This document shows, in pieces, positions 1 to 6,154 of a stretch of 6,230 nucleotides of DNA. Each line of letters starts with the position of its first letter. Within the stretch, counting starts at the first letter, position 1. The stretch spans positions 1 to 6,230 of the forward strand of contig WRMM01000132.1 in the NCBI GenBank assembly GCA_009777135.1. Direction: 5' to 3'. This DNA is from Candidatus Fibrimonadales bacterium. Lineage in GTDB: Bacteria > Fibrobacterota > Fibrobacteria > Fibrobacterales > Fibrobacteraceae. Below the pieces are notes generated by a model that saw only the letters and a program-made list of their open reading frames with translations, was not told where the DNA came from and did not search any database. The position numbers and the translations under genes were made by a program.

Positions 1-1215
1 CCAAAAGCAAGCAAGCCCCGGCAAACCAATTAAGCTTGCCCAAGCAACAAGCATAATCAAAAATGTTGAGGGCAGTTTGGAAGCAAGCCCGCCCATTTTG
101 CGAATATCCTGCTCACCGCCAAGCGCATGTATAACCGAGCCAGCCCCCAAAAACAATGCGGCTTTTGTGAACGCATGGGTGAACACATGGAAAATTGCCA
201 CATCAAATGCGCCAACGCCTGCGGCCATAAACATAAAACCAAGCTGTGAAACCGTGGAATATGCCAAAACCTTTTTGATGTCGTGCTGAAGCAAGCCTGC
301 AATGGCAGCCCAAAGCGAAGTTGCAATGGCAATTAAAAGCACAAGAACCAGCACCAGCTCCGCAAAAACAAACAGCAAGCCAAGCCTTGCCATTAAATAA
401 ACGCCAGCCGTTACCATTGTAGCCGCATGTATAAGAGCAGACACCGGAGTTGGGCCGGCCATAGCATCTGGGAGCCATGTGAGCAAGGGTATTTGCGCAC
501 TTTTTCCTGTGCAGGCAAAAAACAAAAAGACTGCAGCCAGCGGAATAAGCCCGTGCACAATATTGCTGCCCATCAAAGCTTCGTTTAAATTTTCATAATT
601 CAAAACAGCTGTTCCACCCCAAGCTATCAGGGCAAACATTCCAAGCAAAAAGCCCACGTCGCCAATTCTGTTAACCAAAAAAGCCTTGTTTGCGGCTTTG
701 CAGTTCTGCCAATCCTTGTTCCAAAAGCCCACCAGCAAATATGAGCAAAGCCCCACGCCTTCCCAGCCAAGGAATGCAAGCGGCAGGGAATCTGCAAGCA
801 CAAGGACTATCATTGAAAACAGAAACAGGTTTAAATAGCATAAAAATCGGGTATAACCGCCATCGCCTTTCATGTAGCCAATGGAATAAAGAACTATCAA
901 TGTTGTTATGCCTGTTATGAACAGGAGCATTATTTTTGTCAGCGAATCGAACAGAAAGCCAAAAGTTATTGTAAAATTGCCAACGGAAATCCAATTGCCC
1001 AAAGTTTCTGCATAAATTCCATCTTTTGGCATATCAATTGCAAACATCGCCGTTGCAACAAAAGCCATCAGCGGAAAAAACACAGCTACCGCCCCTATAT
1101 AAGCTTCTGGCGCAGGTTGCTCGCTTTTGGAGCGCGCTAAAGCTATAGCCCCAAGTATCAAAGCGCCCAGCAAGGGGAAAAAGGGTATTATCCACAAGGG
1201 AATTTGCGAGGTCAT
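1..1215 (-). CDS. nuoL: NADH-quinone oxidoreductase subunit L, N-terminal 405 residues (runs off left edge)
   Basis: NuoL is one of the antiporter-like proton-pumping subunits in the membrane arm of respiratory complex I. Translating the minus strand from the ATG at 1215-1213 gives an unbroken frame to base 1. Successive hydrophobic helices carry family signatures: GWEGVGLCSY (150-159, with the conserved Glu152), VNRIGD (181-186), GKSAQ (237-241, pump Lys238), TWLPDAMAGPTPVSALIH (246-263), QHDIKKVLAYST (310-321) and THAFTKAALF (346-355, His347 and Lys351). These match E144, D178, K229, H254 and K342 of E. coli NuoL. The frame is cut at residue 405, just before the expected SKDE motif; the family is usually 600-700 residues. 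MrpA and hydrogenase subunits are related, but overall similarity is closest to NuoL. There is no Shine-Dalgarno sequence: a C6 tract precedes the ATG, and a TATATT element ends 8 bases upstream. nuoK is not upstream, so this gene probably heads its own transcript, perhaps followed by nuoM and nuoN beyond the edge. Confidence 0.95.
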   Translation of the reverse strand, partial: MTSQIPLWIIPFFPLLGALILGAIALARSKSEQPAPEAYIGAVAVFFPLMAFVATAMFAIDMPKDGIYAETLGNWISVGNFTITFGFLFDSLTKIMLLFITGITTLIVLYSIGYMKGDGGYTRFLCYLNLFLFSMIVLVLADSLPLAFLGWEGVGLCSYLLVGFWNKDWQNCKAANKAFLVNRIGDVGFLLGMFALIAWGGTAVLNYENLNEALMGSNIVHGLIPLAAVFLFFACTGKSAQIPLLTWLPDAMAGPTPVSALIHAATMVTAGVYLMARLGLLFVFAELVLVLVLLIAIATSLWAAIAGLLQHDIKKVLAYSTVSQLGFMFMAAGVGAFDVAIFHVFTHAFTKAALFLGAGSVIHALGGEQDIRKMGGLASKLPSTFLIMLVAWASLIGLPGLACFW

Positions 1216-1223
1216 AGGGGGGT

Positions 1224-1235
1224 AATATAGTAAAC
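1224..1235 (-). promoter_or_regulatory. Promoter-like -10 element for nuoL
   Basis: On the minus strand this reads GTTTACTATATT, with TATATT as a -10-like hexamer at 1229-1224. Eight bases (A, six C, T) separate it from the nuoL ATG, so a start site 6-8 bases past the hexamer would fall at or just before the ATG. No convincing -35 is seen at 16-18 bases. The same 11-mer precedes hflX and murJ, which is the main support for a promoter role. Confidence 0.55.
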
Positions 1236-1251
1236 GTTGATTAAGTCGCTT

Positions 1252-1275
1252 GGGTTTAGGGTATGGGGTATGGGG
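1252..1275 (+). other. G-quadruplex-forming motif in the divergent promoter region
   Basis: Four G-tracts occur in a row on the plus strand: GGG at 1252-1254, GGG at 1259-1261, GGGG at 1265-1268 and GGGG at 1272-1275. The loops are TTTA, TAT and TAT. This satisfies the standard G3+N1-7 quadruplex rule, and the first unit resembles a telomere repeat (GGGTTTA). The last G is also the first base of the hflX -10 arm. A further G6 run lies at 1217-1222. Folding and function are inference from the motif. Confidence 0.6.
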
Positions 1276-1286
1276 TTTACTATATT
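1275..1286 (+). promoter_or_regulatory. Promoter-like -10 element for hflX
   Basis: GTTTACTATATT on the plus strand, with TATATT at 1281-1286, is identical to the element upstream of nuoL. A start site near 1292-1294 would give a leader of about 18 bases carrying GGAG before codon ATT at 1311. The G-quadruplex motif occupies the position where a -35 element would be expected. Confidence 0.5.
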
Positions 1287-1298
1287 TTAAACCAAAAC

Positions 1299-1302
1299 GG
1301 AG
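1299..1302 (+). promoter_or_regulatory. Ribosome binding site supporting a non-canonical hflX start
   Basis: GGAG is followed after 8 bases by the in-frame ATT at 1311-1313. No ATG, GTG or TTG in the hflX frame lies at a suitable distance. The next candidate, GTG at 1338, would remove the first conserved beta strand (AVLVGV). Confidence 0.4.
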
Positions 1303-1310
1303 AAAAGCCT

Positions 1311-2456
1311 ATTTCAGAAAAAGCAGTATTAGTAGGAGTGGCAACGTCGCGCGTTAAACCCTTGCAGGCACAGGAGTATTTGCAGGAATTGCAGCGTTTG
1401 GCAGAAACTGCCGGAGCAAAAGTTGCGGAGGTTTTTTTGCAGCGCGTTCAAGCTTTCAATTCTGCTACGCTTATTGGAGAAGGCAAAATTGAAGAAGTGC
1501 GGGTGGCTCTTGAGAACCACGATGCGGATATGGTGATTTTCGATGAAGATTTGAGCGGCTCCCAAGTGCGAAATTTGGAAAAACGATTGCCCGGAGTAAA
1601 GGTGCTAGACAGAACAGGAATAATTCTTGATATTTTTGCCAAGCGCGCCCGCACCGCAGAAAGCCGCCTTATGGTGGAAGTTGCCCAAATGCAATACATG
1701 ATGCCTCGCCTAACGCGAGCCTGGGCGCACCTTTCGCGGCAGGTGGCTGGCAGCCCCGGCATTGGAATGCGCGGGCCGGGAGAAGCGCAGCTGGAAGTGG
1801 ACCGCCGTTTGGTGCGCAAACGTATTCAGGAGCTAAAATTAAAACTCAAAAAAATAGAACGAGACAGAGCATTGCAAGAAAAACATCGCAAAGATATTTT
1901 TCATGTGGGAATAGTTGGCTACACAAATGCGGGCAAAAGCACTTTGACTAACCGCTTGACCAAAGCGGGTGTTTATGTAGAAGACAAATTGTTTGCCACT
2001 CTAGACAGCACCACGCGAAAATTTCACCTTGCCGATGGGCAAAGCATAATTATAAGCGATACGGTTGGCTTTATTCGCAAACTTCCGCATCACCTTGTTG
2101 AAACTTTCAAAAGCACTTTGGGAGTTGCCACCAACGCAGACTGCATCCTTGAAATAGTAGATTCCTCAGCTTCCGATTACAAAGAGCATATAGAAGTAAC
2201 CCGCAAAATTATGGATGAACTGGTTGATCCCTCAATTCCCCGTTTTTGCGTATTCAACAAAATAGATGCTGCATCCGCAGAACGCAAAGAAGAACTTGCT
2301 GAAAATTATCCAGAAGCAATTCAGGTAAGCGCTTTGGAAAGCATTGGCATTGAAGAAATAAGAACTCGGCTTTTAAAGGAACTTGCAAAGTGGAAATCTC
2401 TGCGCGAGCAAAAAATCATAGAAGAGCAAGAAGCTGCAGCGGGATGGGATCCTTAA
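1311..2456 (+). CDS. hflX: GTPase HflX (ribosome-associated GTP-binding protein)
   Basis: HflX is a cytoplasmic GTPase that binds the large ribosomal subunit and, in studied bacteria, splits stalled or hibernating ribosomes under stress. Numbered from the upstream ATG at 1263 (397 residues), the N-terminal HflX domain covers about 20-165. The glycine-rich linker GIGMRGPGEAQLEVDRR is at 166-182, followed by a helical coiled segment to about 210. The GTPase motifs are G1 GYTNAGKST (219-227), DKLFATLDSTTR around G2 (241-252), G3 DTVGF (266-270), G4 NKID (332-335) and G5 SAL (356-358). All catalytic motifs are intact. The longest frame starts at ATG 1263, but that ATG lies inside the G-rich tract and upstream of the likely -10 element, and its first 16 residues do not resemble HflX. 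I therefore prefer ATT at 1311 (residue 17), giving 381 residues; 1263 remains the conservative alternative. The gene diverges from nuoL, and its stop overlaps the stop of the convergent downstream gene. Confidence 0.93.
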   Translation: MSEKAVLVGVATSRVKPLQAQEYLQELQRLAETAGAKVAEVFLQRVQAFNSATLIGEGKIEEVRVALENHDADMVIFDEDLSGSQVRNLEKRLPGVKVLDRTGIILDIFAKRARTAESRLMVEVAQMQYMMPRLTRAWAHLSRQVAGSPGIGMRGPGEAQLEVDRRLVRKRIQELKLKLKKIERDRALQEKHRKDIFHVGIVGYTNAGKSTLTNRLTKAGVYVEDKLFATLDSTTRKFHLADGQSIIISDTVGFIRKLPHHLVETFKSTLGVATNADCILEIVDSSASDYKEHIEVTRKIMDELVDPSIPRFCVFNKIDAASAERKEELAENYPEAIQVSALESIGIEEIRTRLLKELAKWKSLREQKIIEEQEAAAGWDP

Positions 2457-3295
2457 AGCTCTAGCCTAACTCGCTGAACAATATTTTGCGAAGTATAGTT
2501 TTCAATAATTAGATTTCTTTTTCCCGGAAATGTTGCGCTTAAAGAATCTCTTAGCCTTGAAGCTTCTTGGTAAAACTCCGATTCCGTAAAATCTCGGCTT
2601 GTGCGATAATAAACTGCGTCTTCTGTAATCTCTACCCTCACATTATTGCCAAAGGCTTTTGCCAAACTAGATAGCACCATTTGCGCTTTTATCGCTCTCT
2701 CATAATTTTCTTTTGCAGTGCGAGCAGCAGCTTCATTGCCTTCTTCTTCGAGTTTTTCGGAAAGAACTCTCCACGCATCTGCATTGTAAGCATTTTTAAC
2801 GAGGTCTTGCCTCAGTTCCTCTTTGCTTTTTTCAGCATTTGTTTTAAATTCGTCTCTGCCAGAAATTACACCATGTACCTGCACTGTTTGTGCTTTTACA
2901 GATTTTTGCTGAGGTATGTCGTAGTTGTCGCTAGAAAAATAAATAGCCGTTGCTAGGAAAAATCCCAAAATTCCAAATATTGTTAGCCAAAATTGCCATT
3001 CAAAATTTTTCTTTTTTTTCAGAGAAACTGCAGCTGTTCCACTGGTTTCATTTTTTCTTTTTGTTTTGTCAACATCCTCTATTTCGCAAATTGCTCCAAA
3101 TTTCTCAAGCACATTTTTTATAGACTGCACCTGCCCTTCATTCTCCGTAGATAGCACCTTGAGCGGAGGATATTTTAAGCCTCTTGCAACTATTTCTAAA
3201 TTAAGCCCAGGCAATCTAAACAAAGTTCGCTCAAGCGATTGCATATCCCTTTGTTCTTCTAATCCTGTAATTTTTAATATGTACACCTTCCCCAC
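2453..3295 (-). CDS. Single-pass membrane protein with L7/L12-CTD-like N-terminal domain and TPR-like segment, function unknown
   Basis: I do not recognise this 280-residue protein as a named family. Residues 4-75 predict beta-alpha-beta-alpha-beta and resemble the C-terminal domain of ribosomal protein L7/L12. VYILKITGL matches its first strand, PGLNLEIVARGLKYPPLKV its TGLGLKEAK... region, and QSIKNVLEKFGAICEIE its ALKKALEEAGAEVEV end. A charged linker ending in KKKK (93-96) precedes one membrane helix (about 99-120), predicting a cytoplasmic N-terminus and an exported C-terminus. Beyond it, residues 168-203 (NADAWRVLSEKLEEEGNEAA) look like a TPR unit, and 218-280 form a small unrecognised alpha/beta domain. 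The first codon is GTG at 3295. GTG at 3286, three codons later, is equally plausible because AGGTGG lies just upstream of it. The start overlaps the end of the DUF4143 frame, and the stop overlaps the hflX stop by four bases. No separate promoter is visible. Confidence 0.85.
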   Translation of the reverse strand: MGKVYILKITGLEEQRDMQSLERTLFRLPGLNLEIVARGLKYPPLKVLSTENEGQVQSIKNVLEKFGAICEIEDVDKTKRKNETSGTAAVSLKKKKNFEWQFWLTIFGILGFFLATAIYFSSDNYDIPQQKSVKAQTVQVHGVISGRDEFKTNAEKSKEELRQDLVKNAYNADAWRVLSEKLEEEGNEAAARTAKENYERAIKAQMVLSSLAKAFGNNVRVEITEDAVYYRTSRDFTESEFYQEASRLRDSLSATFPGKRNLIIENYTSQNIVQRVRLEL

Positions 3296-4212
3296 CTGCT
3301 AATCAAATAAAGCGGAATAGAATAAATTTTATTTATGTAGCTAATTTTTTTTGTTGAAGCTTTAATCGCAAAGATTGGTTTATAACGGGCTATGTAGCTT
3401 GAAAGGCTTTTTGCTTGCGTTTTGAAATCAGATTTAATTTCTAACGGAACTACGCTGTGCTCTTTTTCCAATAAAAATTCAACTTCTGCCGAGCTATTTT
3501 TTGCATTCCAATAAAAAATATTTTTGCCAAAAGCTTTTAATTCCTGCAAAACGAATTGTTCTACCAATGCGCCATTAAAAAATGAGAATAAATCTTCGTT
3601 GGATTTTAGCAATACTTTTTCGTTTAAATTGTATTTGGCTCCCAAGATCCCTACATCATGCATGTAAAGCTTAAATGTTCCGTTTTCATAATAGTCTTTA
3701 ACTGCGTAAACAAATTGGTGTTCTTCTAGCCATTTCAGAGCTTCTTCGTAAGTTGAGCTACGGGCTGCAGATTTTTCACCAGTATCAATTTTACTGTAAA
3801 TAAATTTTTTATTTTCTTTTGCCAACTGTTCTGGAATGGAATTCCACAGATTGCGAACTTTTGAAATAGAAGCTTGATTAGTGTGTTTTAAAAGCTCAAA
3901 CTCGAAGTTTTTAATAAATTCTTTTTGTTTTTTTCGAACTTTTTCAAGACTTCCAGTGTTTAAAAAAGTTTTCACCGCTTGTGATGTTCCACCTACAAAT
4001 AAATATAATTTCAGCATTTCTTCAAACTCTTTGTTGCGTATAGCTATGCCTTTAAAATCATTTGAGTTAGCCAATTCGTGTAATTCTTCTTTGTCCAAAA
4101 CTTTTAAAAACTCGAAAAAACCAATAGTTTTTTGTGAAAATATCTCCATATTCATTAATATAGCAAATTTTCCAAAAAAATAGGAACTAGAATTTTTTTC
4201 AGTACTTTTCAA
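3274..4212 (-). CDS. DUF4143-type protein lacking the N-terminal AAA ATPase region (probable remnant)
   Basis: Residues 30-305 match the part of AAA_14/DUF4143 ATP-binding proteins that follows the ATPase core: FFEFL (32-36), LYLFVGGTSQAV (69-80), YSKI (139-142), YEEALKWLEEHQFVYAV (155-171), KLYMHDVGIL (181-190), GALVEQFVLQEL (214-225), and the nuclease-like pair AEVEFLLE (242-249) and VPLEIKS (255-261). Full proteins are usually about 380-450 residues and begin with Walker A (GPRQVGKT-like) and Walker B motifs; both are absent. The frame begins at TTG 4212, ten bases past the tRNA 3' end. Without a start codon it stays open into the tRNA gene up to TAG at 4275-4273. An alternative start is ATG at residue 20 or 22. 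Base composition is strikingly AT-rich compared with nuoL and hflX. I read it as a 5'-truncated, probably transferred gene; a stand-alone DUF4143 protein is the alternative. Its stop lies within the start of the next gene. Confidence 0.75.
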   Translation of the reverse strand: MKSTEKNSSSYFFGKFAILMNMEIFSQKTIGFFEFLKVLDKEELHELANSNDFKGIAIRNKEFEEMLKLYLFVGGTSQAVKTFLNTGSLEKVRKKQKEFIKNFEFELLKHTNQASISKVRNLWNSIPEQLAKENKKFIYSKIDTGEKSAARSSTYEEALKWLEEHQFVYAVKDYYENGTFKLYMHDVGILGAKYNLNEKVLLKSNEDLFSFFNGALVEQFVLQELKAFGKNIFYWNAKNSSAEVEFLLEKEHSVVPLEIKSDFKTQAKSLSSYIARYKPIFAIKASTKKISYINKIYSIPLYLISRWGRCTY

Positions 4213-4221
4213 AAGTTTTAC

Positions 4222-4295
<74 letters not shown>

Positions 4296-4315
4296 TTAAG
4301 TCTTAACTTTGCAAT

Positions 4316-4344
4316 AATTTAGAAAAGTTTTGCAAAAAAATCAA
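4316..4344 (-). promoter_or_regulatory. Probable sigma-70-type promoter of the tRNA gene
   Basis: On the minus strand, TTGATT (4344-4339) and TAAATT (4321-4316) are separated by exactly 17 bases, each matching four of six consensus positions. The predicted transcription start is roughly 15 bases before the tRNA 5' end at 4295, leaving a short 5' leader for RNase P to remove. It differs in type from the TTTACTATATT elements of the protein genes. Confidence 0.5.
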
Positions 4345-4363
4345 GGGGAAAAAGGAAAATAAT

Positions 4364-4563
4364 GTTAATAAATGTGTTAATAAGCTTGAAAAAAATAAAA
4401 TTTCTGCAAATTTTTAACTTTGATGTTAATAAAATGCCGTTTTTTGCAGTGCTTTGTTCAGAAAAAACAGGGTTTTACAAATATTTGTTAATAGGAATTA
4501 AAACGCAATTTTATAAAAATGAGTGCTTTACAGCTGTTTCCAAAAAAATCCCGAATTATTAAC
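4364..4563. repeat. Dispersed GTTAATA heptamers
   Basis: GTTAATA occurs directly at 4364-4370, 4376-4382, 4425-4431 and 4487-4493, and inverted as TATTAAC at 4557-4563. The first two copies start 12 bases apart. The sequence is so AT-rich that chance is possible; a protein-binding role is only a guess. Confidence 0.3.
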
Positions 4564-4588
4564 ATAGTCTAATATCTATTCTTAAATT

Positions 4589-6118
4589 TTATTTTTTAAA
4601 AAAGTATTTATTTAAATAAGATAGTGAACTAGAACCTAAAATTTTTTGCAAAACTATAGACATAACAAAAAAAAGAAAAGAAAAAATTGCAGAATAGATT
4701 ATTAAATTAAGCAAATTTGCATTAAGCAAAAAATCATGGAAATATTTTGAAACCCAGATTCCCAAAAGAACAAAAACTATTAAAGTTGCTGTTGCTATTG
4801 CAAAATCTTTTATAAAGTGTTTGTAGCCTTTGCTGTTGCATATTTTTTGCCAAAATATCAGAAGCACTGCCAACTGAATTAACGAGCAAATAAAACTCAC
4901 AATTGGAATGGAATATATCCCTGCAATTTTTGCTGCTGCTGAATATAAAAATAAACTTGCGGCAAAGGTCAATGTATTTATTATCGTTGGCAGCCACATT
5001 CTTTCCATTGAATAAAAAGCCCTAACCAAGAGAGCTTGCGCACAAAGCCCTATGCTTGCTGGGAGATAACACAAAAGCAGGTTGTTTACTAGAATTGAGC
5101 TTTCTTGGGTAAAGGCTCCTCTTTCAAATAGAATCCGGACTGCAGGCATGCTTACGGCTGTTAGCGTGCAGATTGCTGGCACAAGAATGGCGAAAATTTT
5201 TGCTAAATCTTTCCATATTTTTTCGTTTAGTTCTGAGATTTTATTTTCTTTGAACATTCGCACCATGTCTGGATATTTTGCCGCTCCAACGCTGAATCCA
5301 AAAACGGCCACTAATGTGTACATTAAGCGGTAGCTGTAGTTGAGGCTGGAAATTCCTGCGTTCCCGAACATTGAGCCAAAACTGCGTATAACAAATTCAA
5401 GTGCGAACATTGAGCCTGTTCCCAAAATCATTGGAAGCAAAAGTTTGACGCTTTTTATTAATTCGGGATTTTTTGGATTGAAAATGAAAAAGTATTTAAT
5501 TCCGCTTCTGCAAGAGCCTATTATTTGCAAAATGAAAAAGCCGATGAACGAGCCAATTGGAACTCCGTAGGCAAAACCTGCAACTCCGTTTTCTTTGAAA
5601 ATCCATCCGAACAAAACTATGCTTGCGTTGTAGATTATGCCTGTGAGCGATGGTATAAAGAATTGTTTGCGAGCTTGCTGCGCTGCTATCAAAAAACTTC
5701 CTGCGAAAAAGAATAATTGCGCAGGTAAAATGATTCTGCCGAAATGCGTTGCCATTTGCAAAATTTCTTCGTTTGGCGCAGCGATTGTGAAAAGTAAAAT
5801 TAATTCTCGCATAAAAATGAATGCAGGGATTATTAAAGCTAAAAGAAACAATCCTAAAACATTGAAAATATTGCTGAACGAACGCCATCCTTCATCTTCG
5901 TTTTGTTTGAGTAAATGCGTTGTGAAAAGAGAGATAAAAACTATGGATAAAAATCCTGTTCCTATTATATGGTTTAGAATGTCTGGAATCATGAATGCAA
6001 GGTCTAAGGCGTTTTTTTGCTCATTGACGCCAGCAATGCCAGCCAGCATCATTTCGCGCAGAACGCCTAGAACACGGCTGGCGAGCAGACTTGCGGCTAT
6101 GATTAGGGATGCGTTCAA
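4589..6118 (-). CDS. murJ: Lipid II flippase MurJ (MviN family), divergent
   Basis: MurJ moves lipid II, the peptidoglycan precursor, across the cytoplasmic membrane. The 509-residue product is the normal family length and consists of about 13-14 hydrophobic helices. Family landmarks are SRVLGVLRE (14-22; Arg15 and Arg21 align with E. coli R18 and R24), Asp39 before AF, YRLM (263-266; Arg264) followed by FGFSVGAAKYPDM, and FERGAFT (331-337). Two features differ: the segment aligned with LLRRIFAEGAF of E. coli is ILNHIIGTGFL (47-57), losing Arg52 and Glu57, and YRLM is not followed by the usual Pro-x-Gly. It could be a divergent MurJ or a specialised paralogue. The start is TTG at 6118: the codon before it is TAA, so no upstream start is possible, and the next Met (23) would delete the first helix. 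There is no Shine-Dalgarno sequence; a TATATT element ends nine bases upstream. Confidence 0.92.
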   Translation of the reverse strand: MNASLIIAASLLASRVLGVLREMMLAGIAGVNEQKNALDLAFMIPDILNHIIGTGFLSIVFISLFTTHLLKQNEDEGWRSFSNIFNVLGLFLLALIIPAFIFMRELILLFTIAAPNEEILQMATHFGRIILPAQLFFFAGSFLIAAQQARKQFFIPSLTGIIYNASIVLFGWIFKENGVAGFAYGVPIGSFIGFFILQIIGSCRSGIKYFFIFNPKNPELIKSVKLLLPMILGTGSMFALEFVIRSFGSMFGNAGISSLNYSYRLMYTLVAVFGFSVGAAKYPDMVRMFKENKISELNEKIWKDLAKIFAILVPAICTLTAVSMPAVRILFERGAFTQESSILVNNLLLCYLPASIGLCAQALLVRAFYSMERMWLPTIINTLTFAASLFLYSAAAKIAGIYSIPIVSFICSLIQLAVLLIFWQKICNSKGYKHFIKDFAIATATLIVFVLLGIWVSKYFHDFLLNANLLNLIIYSAIFSFLFFVMSIVLQKILGSSSLSYLNKYFFKK

Positions 6119-6127
6119 TTAAGGATG

Positions 6128-6139
6128 AATATAGTAAAT
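6128..6139 (-). promoter_or_regulatory. Promoter-like -10 element for murJ
   Basis: The minus strand reads ATTTACTATATT, sharing 11 bases with the nuoL and hflX elements. TATATT (6133-6128) is followed by CATCCTTAA and then the TTG start of murJ. A transcript beginning 6-8 bases past the hexamer would have almost no leader. No -35 consensus is evident. Confidence 0.5.
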
Positions 6140-6153
6140 CAGCAATTACTATA
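6130..6153. repeat. 8-bp inverted repeat in the murJ upstream region
   Basis: TATAGTAA (6130-6137) and TTACTATA (6146-6153) are exact reverse complements separated by eight bases. The left arm overlaps the murJ -10 element. The repeat begins two bases after the stop codon of the upstream minus-strand frame. As an RNA hairpin it would be all A/U except one pair per arm and has no T-run, so a terminator is unlikely; an operator or a second, plus-strand -10 element fits better. Confidence 0.45.
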
Positions 6154-6154
6154 G

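Larger units (their letters stand above)
1224..1286. repeat. Perfect 12-bp inverted repeat spanning the nuoL/hflX divergent control region
   Basis: The left arm AATATAGTAAAC (1224-1235) is the exact reverse complement of the right arm GTTTACTATATT (1275-1286); the arms are separated by 39 bp. Each arm reads as a -10 element pointing outward to its own gene, so the symmetry may simply reflect two identical promoters placed back to back. It could also be a paired operator site. The loop is too long for a simple transcription terminator. Confidence 0.7.
4296..4588. other. AT-rich intergenic region between the tRNA gene and murJ
   Basis: This roughly 290-base stretch holds the probable tRNA promoter, a short palindrome TTAAGTCTTAA (4296-4306) abutting the tRNA 5' end, and several GTTAATA repeats. 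A plus-strand frame of 66 codons (4362-4562) has an AAGGA-like sequence before its ATG, but its product is a Lys/Phe/Ile/Asn-rich string with no recognisable motif, as expected from AT-rich non-coding DNA. No clear intrinsic terminator for murJ was found. Confidence 0.6.

Noticed and set aside
57..994. Short frames on both strands inside the nuoL region
   Set aside because: They lie in other frames over a continuous 405-residue NuoL reading frame with full family motifs, and their products resemble no protein family.
1329..1819. Minus-strand frames opposite hflX
   Set aside because: They are antisense to well-conserved HflX coding sequence, with no ribosome binding site and no recognisable domain.
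4204..4216. Palindrome ACTTTT-C-AAAAGT as a tRNA terminator
   Set aside because: Its loop is one base, the stem is mostly A/T, and no T-run follows on the minus strand.
4362..4562. 66-codon plus-strand frame in the tRNA-murJ gap
   Set aside because: It has a passable AAGGA before the ATG, but the product is low-complexity and typical of AT-rich non-coding DNA; kept only as a remark in the intergenic entry.
5082..6122. Plus-strand frames opposite murJ, including one of 161 codons
   Set aside because: They are antisense to a full-length MurJ, with basic, low-information products and no family resemblance.
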